Assembly (NCBI RefSeq): GCF_016599715.1
Contig: NZ_CP067019.1
Span: 1,488,001 to 1,552,000, forward strand
Source of the DNA: Acinetobacter sp. CS-2
GTDB lineage: Bacteria; Pseudomonadota; Gammaproteobacteria; Pseudomonadales; Moraxellaceae
Direction of reading: 5' to 3'
Length of the DNA: 64,000 bases
A program made the translations under genes and the position numbers. The notes under the pieces were generated by a model. That model made no database searches and had not been told where the DNA came from. It saw only the letters and a list, made by a program, of their open reading frames with translations. The stretch's first letter is position 1. Each line of letters begins with the position of its first letter. This document shows, in pieces, positions 1 through 10,380 of the stretch.

Positions 1-1272
<1,272 letters not shown>

Positions 1273-1281
1273 GCACATATC

Positions 1282-1686
1282 ATGCTATCTCTATTCAATG
1301 TATTTGACTCCAAAGTGAGTAAAGCATTATTGTGCCTTGCGATCATTTTGATCGCAGGGTTTCAGTACTTATTCTGGTTTGGTGAAGGTGGTTACCATGA
1401 CCATCAAAAACTGGCTGAAAAAATTCAACAACAAACAGAATTAAATACGGAACTTAAAGAACGTAACCGAGTTCTCGCTGCTGAAGTTTATGACTTGAAA
1501 AATGGTATTGAAGCCATTGAAGAGCATGCGCGTTTAGACTTGGGCTTAATCAAGCCGCATGAAACTTTTGTGCAAATGAGTACTATTAGTACAAACTATA
1601 AGCCTATTTATATTGATCCAAATGCCAAAGCAGATTTAAGAACCAATGAAAATGAAACTGGAGCACCCGTAGAAAGTGCACCATAA
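1282..1686 (+). CDS. ftsB: cell division protein FtsB
   Basis: FtsB is a small bitopic protein of the divisome that forms the FtsQBL complex. The 134-residue product has a short cytoplasmic N-terminus, one membrane segment at about residues 15-33, and a charged coiled coil at about 37-75 (KIQQQTELNTELKERNRVLA), followed by the family-typical EARLDLGLIKPHE-like stretch. The C-terminal 45 residues are low-complexity and longer than in E. coli FtsB (103 aa). It sits between eno and ispD, the usual order, and its end overlaps the ispD start by 11 bases, so the two are probably translationally coupled. Confidence 0.92.
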   Translation: MLSLFNVFDSKVSKALLCLAIILIAGFQYLFWFGEGGYHDHQKLAEKIQQQTELNTELKERNRVLAAEVYDLKNGIEAIEEHARLDLGLIKPHETFVQMSTISTNYKPIYIDPNAKADLRTNENETGAPVESAP

Positions 1687-2374
1687 AATTTGGGCAGTTA
1701 TTCCTGCTGCTGGTTCCGGAAGTCGTTTTTCTAAAACTGACCTTAAACAATATCAACAGATTCAAGATCGAACCGTACTTGAGCATACCGTTGCACGTCT
1801 GAATCAGTTACCTCTGGCGGGTTATGTTCTTGCTATTGGGGTACAGGATGATGTTGCAAAAACCTTGACATTCTCTCATCATGAAAAGGCTCATTTTTGT
1901 CCGGGTGGCGCAGAACGGGTGAATTCTGTTCTGAATGCCTTAAGCTATCTTGAAGCATTTGCAGCTGAAGAGGATTGGGTATTTGTACATGATGCTGCGC
2001 GTCCTTGTGTGACCCAAGACTGTTTGCAGAGTTTAGTGAATACGGCTATTCAGGAAAATTGCAGTGCGATTTTGGCGATTCCCGTACGTGACACCTTAAA
2101 ATATGTTGCACAGGCAAATGCAATTGCCAAGACAGTTAGTCGCGACCATTTATGGCAAGCTCAGACACCCCAAATCTCAAGATTAGGTATCTTAAAACAT
2201 GCCATTGAAAAAGCATTGCAGGATGGTATGACCATTACCGATGAAGCCAGTGCTCTGGAATATGTGGGCGAACCAGTAAAAGTGGTACAGGGCCGATCAG
2301 ATAATATTAAAATTACCTATGCCGATGATCTGGAGTTGGCACGTTTAATATTAGCCTCCCAGCAAGTAGTTTAA
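1676..2374 (+). CDS. ispD: 2-C-methyl-D-erythritol 4-phosphate cytidylyltransferase
   Basis: IspD transfers CMP to MEP, the third step of the non-mevalonate isoprenoid pathway. The 232-residue protein has the nucleotide-binding glycine-rich N-terminus IPAAGSGSRF, the VHDAARPCV motif near residue 105 and the late motif LWQAQTPQ. The start is a GTG inside the end of ftsB; no ATG is available close by and the conserved KIWAVIPAAG begins right after it. ispF, whose product acts two steps later, is in the same window near 48.7 kb but not linked. Confidence 0.95.
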   Translation: MHHKIWAVIPAAGSGSRFSKTDLKQYQQIQDRTVLEHTVARLNQLPLAGYVLAIGVQDDVAKTLTFSHHEKAHFCPGGAERVNSVLNALSYLEAFAAEEDWVFVHDAARPCVTQDCLQSLVNTAIQENCSAILAIPVRDTLKYVAQANAIAKTVSRDHLWQAQTPQISRLGILKHAIEKALQDGMTITDEASALEYVGEPVKVVQGRSDNIKITYADDLELARLILASQQVV

Positions 2375-2475
2375 AGTCTACAAGATAAAAATGCAGAAAT
2401 ATGGGACTTAATGATGTTATTTAAACACTTTAAACTTATAATTTGCGCTGTCTCTAGCTTGTTCAAATATTTCAA

Positions 2476-3612
2476 ATGATACCATCCCCCCAGTATCGTT
2501 TTTTACGTCACTCTTTACGTGATGGTAGAAGCATTAAACATGACTCATCCAGATGGGCCAAATTACACTTAGATCCATGGCTGCTTTCTTTTCTGGTATT
2601 GAATTCAATATTGGGATTGATGGTGGTCTATAGCGCAACCCTGCAAGATAGCAGTATGGTGATTCGTCAGGCGACCAGTTTTGGTGTCGGTTTCATCCTC
2701 ATGTTTTTATGTGCCCAGGTTCCGCCAAAAGTTTATCAGGCGGTCAGTCCATATTTTTATATGCTGGGCATGGTGCTACTGGTGCTGGTTCTGGTGATTG
2801 GTGATACGCGTTTGGGGGCAAAGCGTTGGCTGACGGTTCCGGGCATTGGCAGTATGCAGCCCAGTGAAATCATGAAATTTGCCATGCCGCTGATGATGGC
2901 ATGGTATTTTTCACGTCGTGTATTTCCACCTACGTTTTTGCAGATCGTGACTGGACTCATCCTGATGATGATTCCGTTTGTACTGGTGGCACTACAACCA
3001 GATTTGAACATTGGTCTGATTATTCCCGGTGTTTTTGTCTTGTTCCTATGTGGCATGTCTTGGCGTTTGATTTTGGGAGCCCTAACGGCTTTGGCTGTTG
3101 CAGCACCGGTTTTATGGATGTTTGTACTGCAAACCTATCAAAAGAAACGTATCTTGACCTTATTTGATCCTGAGTCCGATGCATTGGGCGCTGGCTGGAA
3201 CATCATCCAGTCCAAAATTGCTATTGGTTCTGGGGGGTTAACCGGGAAAGGATATTTGACCGGTACTCAGTCGCATTTGGGTTACTTGCCTGAACATCAT
3301 ACCGACTTCATTATGTCTGCCTATGCTGAAGAATATGGCTTTGTCGGGGTATTTTTATTATTTAGTCTGTTTGCTGCAATTATTATTCGTTGCTTGATGA
3401 TTGGCTTGAATAGTTTTCATAATTTTGGACGCTTATATGCGGGTGCTATCGGACTGACGTTCTTTTTCTTTGTATTTTTAAACTCGGGCATGGCCAGCGG
3501 AATTTTACCTGTAACTGGGGACCCTCTGCCACTGATGAGTTATGGTGGCTCGGCAGTAATTTCGTTACTGGCGAGTATGGGGATTGTGATGTCGATCCAT
3601 ACCCATCGTTGA
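2476..3612 (+). CDS. mrdB: rod-shape determining peptidoglycan polymerase RodA
   Basis: RodA is the SEDS-family glycosyltransferase that polymerises peptidoglycan glycan strands in the elongasome, together with PBP2. The 378-residue product has about ten membrane segments. It contains the SEDS landmarks: VVYSAT near the first helix, LGAKRWL, the QPSE motif, and HHTDFIMSAYAEEYGF carrying the catalytic aspartate region, then GDPLPLMSYGGSA near the end. The roughly 25-residue N-terminal extension before the first helix is rich in basic residues. No PBP2 gene is next to it. A rho-independent terminator follows within 20 bases. Confidence 0.93.
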   Translation: MIPSPQYRFLRHSLRDGRSIKHDSSRWAKLHLDPWLLSFLVLNSILGLMVVYSATLQDSSMVIRQATSFGVGFILMFLCAQVPPKVYQAVSPYFYMLGMVLLVLVLVIGDTRLGAKRWLTVPGIGSMQPSEIMKFAMPLMMAWYFSRRVFPPTFLQIVTGLILMMIPFVLVALQPDLNIGLIIPGVFVLFLCGMSWRLILGALTALAVAAPVLWMFVLQTYQKKRILTLFDPESDALGAGWNIIQSKIAIGSGGLTGKGYLTGTQSHLGYLPEHHTDFIMSAYAEEYGFVGVFLLFSLFAAIIIRCLMIGLNSFHNFGRLYAGAIGLTFFFFVFLNSGMASGILPVTGDPLPLMSYGGSAVISLLASMGIVMSIHTHR

Positions 3613-3630
3613 TGTTGATATTAATATTGA

Positions 3631-3657
3631 AAAGCTAGATTTGATCTAGCTTTTTTG
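3631..3657 (+). terminator. rho-independent terminator after rodA
   Basis: Perfect stem AAGCTAGAT/ATCTAGCTT with a 3-base loop followed by six T, just after the rodA stop. Confidence 0.85.
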
Positions 3658-3673
3658 TTTTGTGGGAACATAC

Positions 3674-4349
3674 ATGGATTTATTTGAACAATCTTTGCTG
3701 ATGATGGATGAGCTAAATAGGGAACTGGAAAGTTCTGAATTAATGGATGGGCTTATGCGATTAGATCTGGTTTATCAGTGTTGTTATATTTCGATAGAAC
3801 ATAGTGTGGCTGTTAAGTCCTTATTAAAAGAAAAACTTTATACATCCGCACTCGCATTGTTTCGTATTCAATTTGAGTCTGTTGTGCGTGCTTATTGGAT
3901 ATTATTTGCAGCAACGGATGAGCAAGTGTGTGAGTTGGGCGTGCTGGATTCAATAGAGCAGCTTACTTTAAAGGAACATAAAAGTATTAGCCCGTTTTAC
4001 TGCAACGCCGATGATTGAAGCTTTGAAGGAAATTCAGGAAATCAAGCATATTGTCGCTCAACTCGAAGAGTTCAAGTTATTCTCTTTGGATTATCTTAAT
4101 TCAATTGTACATAGTGGGAAGCAAACATTTTTGCGTCACACCTTTGGTTTGGGTGATGAACACAAAAAATTGATTATTAAGCAATCTAACAATTTAACGA
4201 TGATGAGTGCACAGATTTATTTAAAACATACATTGCCTGATTGTCAAAAGCTTATTCAGATTTTTCTTCAAAAGTATCGTGAATGTTTTATGTTGCCTGA
4301 GGATATATCGAAAGAAGAGCGGGAAAAGATTTTAGCGCGTTATAAGTAG
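3674..4349 (+). pseudogene. DUF6988-like hypothetical gene, split by a frameshift
   Basis: Two overlapping frames (about 3674-4018 and 4011-4349) together make one protein of roughly 225 residues resembling the Acinetobacter DUF6988-type hypotheticals; function is not known. The first frame ends ...KSISPFYCNADD and stops. Removing one T from the TTTT run at about 3993-3996 gives ...SPFTATPMIEALKEI, which reads straight into the second frame. The start ATG at 3674 has a GGGA ribosome site 8 bases upstream, better than the GTG at 3662. Both halves are helical and share base composition with their neighbours. Either a real one-base insertion or a sequencing error explains it. The family assignment is less certain than the frameshift. 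Confidence 0.7.
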
Positions 4350-4353
4350 ATGT

Positions 4354-4380
4354 AAAAAAGCCCACAAATGTGGGCTTTTT
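4354..4380. terminator. bidirectional terminator
   Basis: A-run, stem AGCCCACA/TGTGGGCT, T-run. It serves the frameshifted gene on the plus strand and the cyd operon arriving from the minus strand. Confidence 0.85.
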
Positions 4381-4395
4381 AGAACGTTTAAAGAA

Positions 4396-4692
4396 TTAGG
4401 TGAGGAACCAGGTGTAATAACCCCAGATCATCAATGGCCATGCGATATATGGACTAAATAGCCATTTCCACAGCCAAAACTTAGGCAGAAATCCTACGCC
4501 GTAAATAAATCCACCTGAAATGCCAATCATGATCATCATCAAGGCTCTATGATTATAGTGACCATTGGCATCGAGCATGAGGGCTGGGTGAATTAGCAAC
4601 ACCGTAGCAAGAGGCAATGCCATCAAAAATGAAATGGCCATTACAAATTTATTTGGCTTGCTTCCTTCTGCTGTCATTGCGATCTCTGTCAT
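4396..4692 (-). CDS. ybgE: cyd operon membrane protein YbgE
   Basis: A 98-residue inner-membrane protein with three hydrophobic helices, found at the end of cydABX operons in proteobacteria; its exact role in cytochrome bd biogenesis is not settled. The conserved core NHRALMMIMIGISGGFIYG (about residues 48-66) and the GFLPKFWLWKWLFSPY stretch fit the YbgE family. It starts only 3 bases after the cydX stop, so it belongs to the same transcript. Confidence 0.85.
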   Translation of the reverse strand: MTEIAMTAEGSKPNKFVMAISFLMALPLATVLLIHPALMLDANGHYNHRALMMIMIGISGGFIYGVGFLPKFWLWKWLFSPYIAWPLMIWGYYTWFLT

Positions 4693-4695
4693 TGT

Positions 4696-4797
4696 TTATT
4701 CCTCATCCAAATCTTGATGATGTTCGATATAAAGGGCACTTAATACGCCTGCAAAGCACGCCATTAAAATCCCGAGAATCCATGCGAAATACCACAT
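4696..4797 (-). CDS. cydX: cytochrome bd-I accessory subunit CydX
   Basis: A 33-residue single-helix subunit that stabilises the haem site of the cytochrome bd oxidase. The protein begins MWYFAWILGILMACFAG and ends IEHHQDLDEE, matching the family pattern of an N-terminal MWYFAWILG helix and a short acidic tail. It lies 24 bases after the cydB stop and 3 bases before ybgE. A purine-rich AGGAGATAAA stretch sits directly upstream of the ATG and provides a ribosome site. It is easy to miss because of its size. Confidence 0.93.
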   Translation of the reverse strand: MWYFAWILGILMACFAGVLSALYIEHHQDLDEE

Positions 4798-4821
4798 AAT
4801 TTTATCTCCTAAAACACAGCC

Positions 4822-5967
4822 TTAGTACAGGCTGTGTGAATTCTCTTGAATATGTTTTTTGGTAATTACGCCCCACATCTTATAGTAACACCAAGTGGTG
4901 TAACTCAAAATAATTGGAACAAAAATACAGGCAGCAACAGTCATTACAGTCAGTGTGTTTTTACTTGATACGGCATCCCACATGGTCAAGCTGGCAACAG
5001 GGTTGATGCTTGAAGGCATAAGGAATGGGAACAATGCAAAACCAGCTGTTAAAATTGCCCCAATTACCATCAGCGATGTACCCAGGAAGCTTAAACCTGC
5101 TTTGGCTTTCGCAGCAGCGGCAATTACAATCAGGCTTCCCAAGATTGCCATGATCGGTGCAATCATAGTGATTGGGTAAGTCGAGTAGTTATTCATCCAG
5201 CCATGGTTGCCATTGGTAATGACTTCTTTGGCAAGAGGGTTTGCAACTCCATTGGTATCAAATGGTTGCGCTAAAGTATAACCTTCAATATTACCGAAGT
5301 ATAACCATGCTCCAGCGCCCAGGAAGCAAACCAAGAATACCACACCCATCAATTGAGTTGCTTTGGCAGAACGTGCATGTAAGTCGCCATCGGTACGAAG
5401 CATCAACCACGCACCACCATGCGCACTCAGCATGGATAAGCTGACAATACCACAAACCAGAGCAAATGGATTGAGTAGGGCAAAGAAGCTACCAGTATAA
5501 GTTGAACGTACGGTTTCATCTAAAGTAAACGGCACACCCAGGAACATATTACCAAAGGCAACACCGAAGACTAAAGCAGGAACTGCACCACCAACAGCCA
5601 AACCCCAGTCCCAAGAGTTACGCCATTTTTTGTTCTCAAGTTTAGAGCGGTAGTCAAAACCTACAGGTCTTAAGAACAGGGCAAACAGTACCAGTAATAG
5701 TGCCCAGTACATACCGGAGAATGCTGTTGCATAAACCATTGGCCATGCAGCAAACAGTGCGCCACCAGCTGTAATGAACCAAACCTGGTTACCGTCCCAG
5801 TGCGGGGCAATGGTATTGATTGCTGCACGACGCTCTTCATCGTTTTTGCCCACGAATGGCATGATTGCCATAGAGCCCATATCGAAGCCATCGGTGAGGG
5901 CAAAGCCAATCAGTAGTACACCTACCAAAACCCACCAGATTATTTTGAGTAATTCATATTCGATCAT
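4822..5967 (-). CDS. cydB: cytochrome bd ubiquinol oxidase subunit II
   Basis: CydB is the second membrane subunit of the cytochrome bd quinol oxidase, which reduces oxygen with high affinity at the inner membrane. The 381-residue protein starts [19 protein letters not shown] and contains the family motifs LTDGFDMG near residue 25 and [21 protein letters not shown] near 55. About eight to nine hydrophobic helices are visible. Its ATG overlaps the cydA stop by 4 bases (ATGA), indicating translational coupling. Confidence 0.97.
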   Translation of the reverse strand: MIEYELLKIIWWVLVGVLLIGFALTDGFDMGSMAIMPFVGKNDEERRAAINTIAPHWDGNQVWFITAGGALFAAWPMVYATAFSGMYWALLLVLFALFLRPVGFDYRSKLENKKWRNSWDWGLAVGGAVPALVFGVAFGNMFLGVPFTLDETVRSTYTGSFFALLNPFALVCGIVSLSMLSAHGGAWLMLRTDGDLHARSAKATQLMGVVFLVCFLGAGAWLYFGNIEGYTLAQPFDTNGVANPLAKEVITNGNHGWMNNYSTYPITMIAPIMAILGSLIVIAAAAKAKAGLSFLGTSLMVIGAILTAGFALFPFLMPSSINPVASLTMWDAVSSKNTLTVMTVAACIFVPIILSYTTWCYYKMWGVITKKHIQENSHSLY

Positions 5968-7553
5968 GATTGAGCCTCCGCAGCAGCGTGGTTTTGATCA
6001 GCGCCTTTTTCAAAGTGGTATTTACCAGTATGTAAAGAACTTGGACCTAAGCGAGCGAATTTGATCATCAAGTACATTTCGATAATTAGAAGTACTGTAT
6101 AGAACGCTGCAAGTGCCAGGATTGAACCCCAAATATCACCAGTGCTTAAGCTTGAAGCAGAAAGATGTGTAGGTAGAACCTCACCAATTGTCCATGGTTG
6201 ACGACCACCTTCAGCCACATACCAGCCAGTTTGTGTAGCAATCCATGGTAATGGTAAGCCGTAAAGCGCAAATTTAAGTAACCAAGGTTTGCTTTCTGCA
6301 TTACGTTTAGCGACTGCAAAAGTTGCAAGGACAAACAGAAGCAGCATCAAGAAACCAGAAGCCACCATGGCACGGAACGAGAAGAACAGGGCAGTTACGT
6401 TAGGAACAGTATCTTTGGTTGCTGCTTTGATTTGCTCTTCAGAAGCATCTACTACATTTGGTGTGTATTTTTTAAGAAGTAAGCCATAGCCCAAGTCTTT
6501 CTGATTTTCTTTGAACGAAGCCATAAGTGCTGGTGAGCGGTCGCCTGCACGAAGTTTTTCAAGTTCGGCATATGCAGTCATACCATTACGGATACGAAGC
6601 TCATGTTGAACCATCAGGTCTTTCAGGCCAGTTACTTCTTTATCAAGCGAACGTGTTGCAATGATACCCATCACATATGGAATTTTGATGGCGTAGTCAG
6701 TGCGTTGTTCTTCCCGATTTGGAATACCAAACAATGTAAATGGAGCAGGTGCTGGGTGAGTTTCCCATTCTGCTTCAATTGCAGCCAATTTGGTTTTTTG
6801 TACATCACCCAGTTCATAACCTGATTCATCACCTAGTAAAATAACTGAGAATGTAGAGGCTAAACCAAAGATTGCCGCAATAGCGAAAGAACGGCGCGCG
6901 AAAGGTAAATCACGTTTTTTGAGCATGTAGAAACTGGAAATCGCTAAAACGAAAACGGCACCAGTGACATAACCTGAAGATACTGTATGGACAAATTTAA
7001 CCTGAGCCACCGGGTTGAAAATCAGTGCGCCGAAGTCAACCAGCTCCATACGCATGGTTTCAAAGTTGAACTCTGCGCCCACAGGGTTTTGCATCCAGCC
7101 ATTGGCGACTAAAATCCAAAGTGCCGACATGTTGGAACCCAGTGCAACCAGCCAGGTCACGCCTAAATGCTGAACTTTGGAAAGCCGGTCCCAGCCGAAG
7201 AAGAATAGACCAATAAAAGTCGATTCCAAGAAAAATGCCATTAATCCTTCAATAGCGAGTGGCGCACCAAAAATGTCACCGACATAATGCGAATAGTACG
7301 CCCAGTTTGTACCAAACTGGAACTCCATGGTTAAACCTGTGGTAACACCTAAGGCAAAGTTAATACCAAAAAGTTTTCCCCAGAACTTAGTCATGTCCTT
7401 ATAAATTTCTTTACCGGAAATCACATAGGTGGTTTCCATAATGGCAAGAATAAAAGCCAGACCAAGTGTAAGAGGTACAAATATAAAGTGATACAACGCG
7501 GTCATTGCAAATTGGAACCGCGAAAGATCGACCACGCTTTCAGAAATCATCAA
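5964..7553 (-). CDS. cydA: cytochrome bd ubiquinol oxidase subunit I
   Basis: CydA carries haems b558, b595 and d and oxidises ubiquinol. The 529-residue protein has the N-terminal haem-ligand region [13 protein letters not shown], the conserved [28 protein letters not shown], and [12 protein letters not shown]. The periplasmic Q-loop between helices 6 and 7 is long (roughly residues 250-380), so this is the long-Q-loop subclass as in E. coli bd-I. It overlaps cydP and cydB by 4 bases on either side. Confidence 0.97.
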   Translation of the reverse strand: MMISESVVDLSRFQFAMTALYHFIFVPLTLGLAFILAIMETTYVISGKEIYKDMTKFWGKLFGINFALGVTTGLTMEFQFGTNWAYYSHYVGDIFGAPLAIEGLMAFFLESTFIGLFFFGWDRLSKVQHLGVTWLVALGSNMSALWILVANGWMQNPVGAEFNFETMRMELVDFGALIFNPVAQVKFVHTVSSGYVTGAVFVLAISSFYMLKKRDLPFARRSFAIAAIFGLASTFSVILLGDESGYELGDVQKTKLAAIEAEWETHPAPAPFTLFGIPNREEQRTDYAIKIPYVMGIIATRSLDKEVTGLKDLMVQHELRIRNGMTAYAELEKLRAGDRSPALMASFKENQKDLGYGLLLKKYTPNVVDASEEQIKAATKDTVPNVTALFFSFRAMVASGFLMLLLFVLATFAVAKRNAESKPWLLKFALYGLPLPWIATQTGWYVAEGGRQPWTIGEVLPTHLSASSLSTGDIWGSILALAAFYTVLLIIEMYLMIKFARLGPSSLHTGKYHFEKGADQNHAAAEAQS

Positions 7554-7741
7554 CGTGTCTCCTTGATTTGGGAAGGGCTGCCAGCAATATGCTCGGCAAC
7601 TTGAGTGTCAAAATTTTGAGGAATAGTAGGGGCATCGAACCAGATGTGTTTAATCGTCAGTAGGAGAGCAACCTTGATTATTAATATGATTGCGATCTCT
7701 CGAACTAAACGTTGATTGTAATCTTTCGGTATTAAGCTCAT
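7550..7741 (-). CDS. cydP: cytochrome bd small subunit CydP
   Basis: A 63-residue protein with one hydrophobic helix (about residues 15-31, [21 protein letters not shown]), placed directly ahead of cydA with a 4-base stop/start overlap. The arrangement and sequence match the small protein annotated as putative cytochrome oxidase subunit CydP in Acinetobacter and Pseudomonas-type operons. It is the first gene of the operon, so the promoter should lie in the AT-rich stretch upstream. Its biochemical role is inferred from context. Confidence 0.8.
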   Translation of the reverse strand: MSLIPKDYNQRLVREIAIILIIKVALLLTIKHIWFDAPTIPQNFDTQVAEHIAGSPSQIKETR

Positions 7742-8130
7742 ACAAATAAGCCTATTTTGTTAAACTTGATCTATATTATTAAACAAAAAATAACTAAAAA
7801 TAAATAGATGAAACAATTAAAATAAAAATATATTATATTTGTTTTTTAAAACAATAATTTATGTTAAGGTTGTGATAAAAAATATACTGATTTTTTGCGA
7901 TTATTAAGTTGACTAAAACACTGCGTATTTAATTTTTAATTCTGACTAAAATACTTATATATACTTTTAACTCCAACTAAAACACTTGTATCTTTTTAGG
8001 GGATATAAATAATTAATTGATAATTATTCTTGTTTGAAATTCCATTTAATATGTTTTATATAAATCCAATTAAACACCTTGACTTAAAATGCAGGAGGAA
8101 TGAGAGAGGAAGTTAAAATTCTTGCCTCAA
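7742..8130. other. AT-rich regulatory gap upstream of the cyd operon
   Basis: No plausible gene in about 390 bases. It contains three spaced 12-mer repeats (separate entry). No full TTGAT-N4-ATCAA FNR site is visible. The cyd promoter must be here because cydP points away from it. Confidence 0.6.
7911..7986 (-). repeat. three 12-mer direct repeats upstream of cydP
   Basis: GACTAAAACACT at 7911, GACTAAAATACT at 7944 and AACTAAAACACT at 7975, all in the same orientation with 33- and 31-base periods, close to three helical turns. They lie 170-245 bases upstream of the cydP start. The array looks like an operator for a protein that binds the same face of DNA repeatedly. The regulator is not identified. 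Confidence 0.5.
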
Positions 8131-8160
8131 AAAAAAGACCACACGAATGTGGTCTTTTTA
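8131..8160. terminator. terminator downstream of porin gene
   Basis: A-run, stem AAGACCACA/TGTGGTCTT, T-run. On the minus strand it ends the porin transcript. Confidence 0.85.
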
Positions 8161-8187
8161 ATAGCTTTCTAAGTAAATGAAGAGGGC

Positions 8188-9279
8188 TTAGAAGTTATAT
8201 TCCATACCCAGGCCAATCACAGTTTTCTTATCATCTTTTGTTAACCAGTCACGCTTCTGCTGACCTACAACACCGTAGAAACGTGCTTGTTTATTTAGGT
8301 TATAATCGACACCTACGCCGTACTGGTCGATTTGACGGTCAGTTTTATTGTCTACAGAAGTATTGGCAGATAGATATTCAGCCTTTAATTTCCATGGTGT
8401 AGATGGAATTGTATAGGCAGTAGTAATACCGTAAGCATCTTCTTGTAAACCTTTATAAGAAGTTGTTACAGCAGGAGTACCACTTGTCGTTGATACTGTA
8501 TCATCTGTAGGTTGAGCTGTTTGCCATAGGGCACCAAATACCAGACCGTTTACACCCGCCTTAGTTAAATCAACAGAACCAGTCACACGAACTGCATCTG
8601 AATAAATACCTGTTAGGCTATAAGCGTTGTATTTACCTGCCACGCCAAAGTTACCTGCAATTGCTGCAGCTACACCATAGTCTTTGTTGTCGTAGCTAAG
8701 TGAAGTCGAGATGCTATCACCAAAGCCATTACGTGTGCCTGTTTGACCTTTGGTATTATTATCAGTCGCTGAATCTTCACCTTGCTGTGCCATAATGCTG
8801 AATTGCAGGCCGCCCAGTAATTTTTTATCAGTTTCAAAACCGATTGAGTTACTTAAACGATCTTCACCATATAGCATGCTGGTCATATCAAGGTGGTTGT
8901 GATCGTTAAAAATATCTTGGTTATTGCCTGCAGCAGTTTTGAAGTAAGAATCGTAGTTACCGGCTTTTAATGTACCGATATCGGCAAATTTAAGACCTAA
9001 GAAACGGTTACGCATTCCCCAGTCTTTATCTTTATTGCCATCAGTTGAAACTTCCCACTCAGCTAAATAAACTGCTGATAATTTATCAGTCAATTTTTCT
9101 TCGCCTTTTACCCCTAAGCGAGAAGCATTGGAGTTTACTTCTGTAACGTTTTTGCCATCAAACTTATTGTTGTCCACTTGGTCTACGGTAACGTTTAACT
9201 TACCGTACAAAGTTGGTGCTGCTTGCGCTGCACTTACGCTTAAGGTTGCTACTGTAGCAGCGAGAAGCAATTTTTTCAT
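8188..9279 (-). CDS. outer membrane porin (Gram-negative porin family)
   Basis: A 363-residue beta-barrel protein. It has a clear signal peptide (MKKLLLAATVATLSVSAAQA, cleavage before APTLYG), then the typical porin opening TLYGKLNVTVDQ and the segment SRLGVKGEEKLTDKLSAVYLAEWE near residue 55. It ends in GLGMEYNF, with the terminal phenylalanine used for barrel assembly. It fits the neisserial-type porin family (Porin_4) rather than OmpA or CarO. Substrate preference cannot be told. It stands alone with its own terminator and a long 5' gap, suggesting independent regulation. Confidence 0.88.
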   Translation of the reverse strand: MKKLLLAATVATLSVSAAQAAPTLYGKLNVTVDQVDNNKFDGKNVTEVNSNASRLGVKGEEKLTDKLSAVYLAEWEVSTDGNKDKDWGMRNRFLGLKFADIGTLKAGNYDSYFKTAAGNNQDIFNDHNHLDMTSMLYGEDRLSNSIGFETDKKLLGGLQFSIMAQQGEDSATDNNTKGQTGTRNGFGDSISTSLSYDNKDYGVAAAIAGNFGVAGKYNAYSLTGIYSDAVRVTGSVDLTKAGVNGLVFGALWQTAQPTDDTVSTTSGTPAVTTSYKGLQEDAYGITTAYTIPSTPWKLKAEYLSANTSVDNKTDRQIDQYGVGVDYNLNKQARFYGVVGQQKRDWLTKDDKKTVIGLGMEYNF

Positions 9280-9532
9280 TGAAATTTCTCCAAAAACACT
9301 TTTATGGGGCGGTTGCCCTGTTGACTCTTTTTATAGTTTGCTTGTGTACAAAAATTTACAAAAGCTCACCAACTTGCTAAGCAGTATCTGCAAACTTTGT
9401 GACAGGGAAGTGAAAGATAGATGACAGTTTGATGACGGAGAATATTGAATGAATTAATATTTTTTCATTGTTTTTCAGTGCTTTAATTTTTAATTAAATT
9501 CTATGCGAAAGATTGATTTAATTTTAAATATA

Positions 9533-9560
9533 AAAAAATGGAGCCTTTGCTCCATTTTTT
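9533..9560. terminator. terminator after the HIT gene
   Basis: Perfect 12-bp stem AAAAAATGGAGC/GCTCCATTTTTT with a CTTT loop; ends the minus-strand HIT transcript. Confidence 0.85.
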
Positions 9561-9583
9561 ACAAATTAAAATTCGAGTGAATT

Positions 9584-9997
9584 TTAAAGTTCAGCTTTAA
9601 TCTTTTCAGCCAGTGCTTTAATTTTTTCCTGGTCACCCATATGTAATGCATGTTTTCCAAGCTCATGCACTGAACTTGGAATGAGGTGAAAATGTACATG
9701 CGGAACTGTTTGACCAGCAGATGCACCTGAAAGTTGCATCAGTACAATACCTTGAACATCAAGTGCTATTTTCATTGCCTGGGCAATTCTTTGCACAATC
9801 TGAATGGTATAGGCAGCGGCATCAGGTGGCAGATCGAGCAAGGTAATTGCAGGTGTTTTCGGGATGACCAACGTATGACCTTCTGCCTGGGGCATAATGT
9901 CCATAAAAGCCAGAACCTGTTCGTCCTCATACACTTTTATTGCAGGAAGTTCATTACGGATAATTCGTGCAAAAATATTTTGATCATCGTAAAGCAT
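9584..9997 (-). CDS. HIT family nucleotide hydrolase/transferase
   Basis: A 137-residue histidine-triad protein. The active-site motif HVHFHLI is near residue 100, preceded by SAGQTVPHVHFH, and the N-terminal FARIIRNELPAIKVYEDE and GHTLVIPK segments are typical of HinT-like purine nucleoside phosphoramidases. The substrate is not defined by sequence. It is cytoplasmic, with no signal peptide. Its terminator follows; the YARHG gene on the other side is also on the minus strand but ends about 30 bases upstream, so read-through is possible. Confidence 0.9.
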   Translation of the reverse strand: MLYDDQNIFARIIRNELPAIKVYEDEQVLAFMDIMPQAEGHTLVIPKTPAITLLDLPPDAAAYTIQIVQRIAQAMKIALDVQGIVLMQLSGASAGQTVPHVHFHLIPSSVHELGKHALHMGDQEKIKALAEKIKAEL

Positions 9998-10029
9998 GTC
10001 TAGTCCTTGAAAGTGATTGGGTACTGTAA

Positions 10030-10299
10030 TTATTTACAGTTCAATTCTTTCTGACGATCTTTGATGGCGTCAAGTCGTTGTTGCTCTTTTTCTGAAAATT
10101 TTGGCTTGGTTGTATAACAATTGTCATTGCCGAACTTGGCCTTGGCTTCCGGGTCTTTAAAGCAAAAACCTTTAGAGGCATAAATGACATCATGGTCATT
10201 TTTTAATTGTTGGCACTCTTGCTCTGCTGTCGCTGCAAAAGCAGTTGCCCCAAAGAAAGTTGTAAAACTAGCCAAAACTGCAACACTAAGCTTGGTCAT
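10030..10299 (-). CDS. secreted YARHG-domain protein
   Basis: An 89-residue exported protein of unknown function. A signal peptide (MTKLSVAVLASFTTFFGATAFA) precedes a small domain with four cysteines (EQECQQL, GFCF, DNCYT and the C-terminal NCK), which could form two disulfides. The stretch YASKGFCFKDPEAKAKFGN fits the extracellular YARHG domain. An in-frame ATG 45 bases further upstream is rejected because the signal peptide and an AGGAAACCC ribosome site fit the inner ATG. Confidence 0.75.
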   Translation of the reverse strand: MTKLSVAVLASFTTFFGATAFAATAEQECQQLKNDHDVIYASKGFCFKDPEAKAKFGNDNCYTTKPKFSEKEQQRLDAIKDRQKELNCK

Positions 10300-10380
10300 G
10301 AGGGTTTCCTCTGTGAGAATATTGTGTAGAGCACTTCTACACAATATTAGGTTTATTTATTATTATTCAATGGCGAGTAA

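Noticed and set aside
7742..8130. FNR-type site for the cyd operon
   Set aside because: Only half-sites such as TTGAT are seen, none with the full palindrome.
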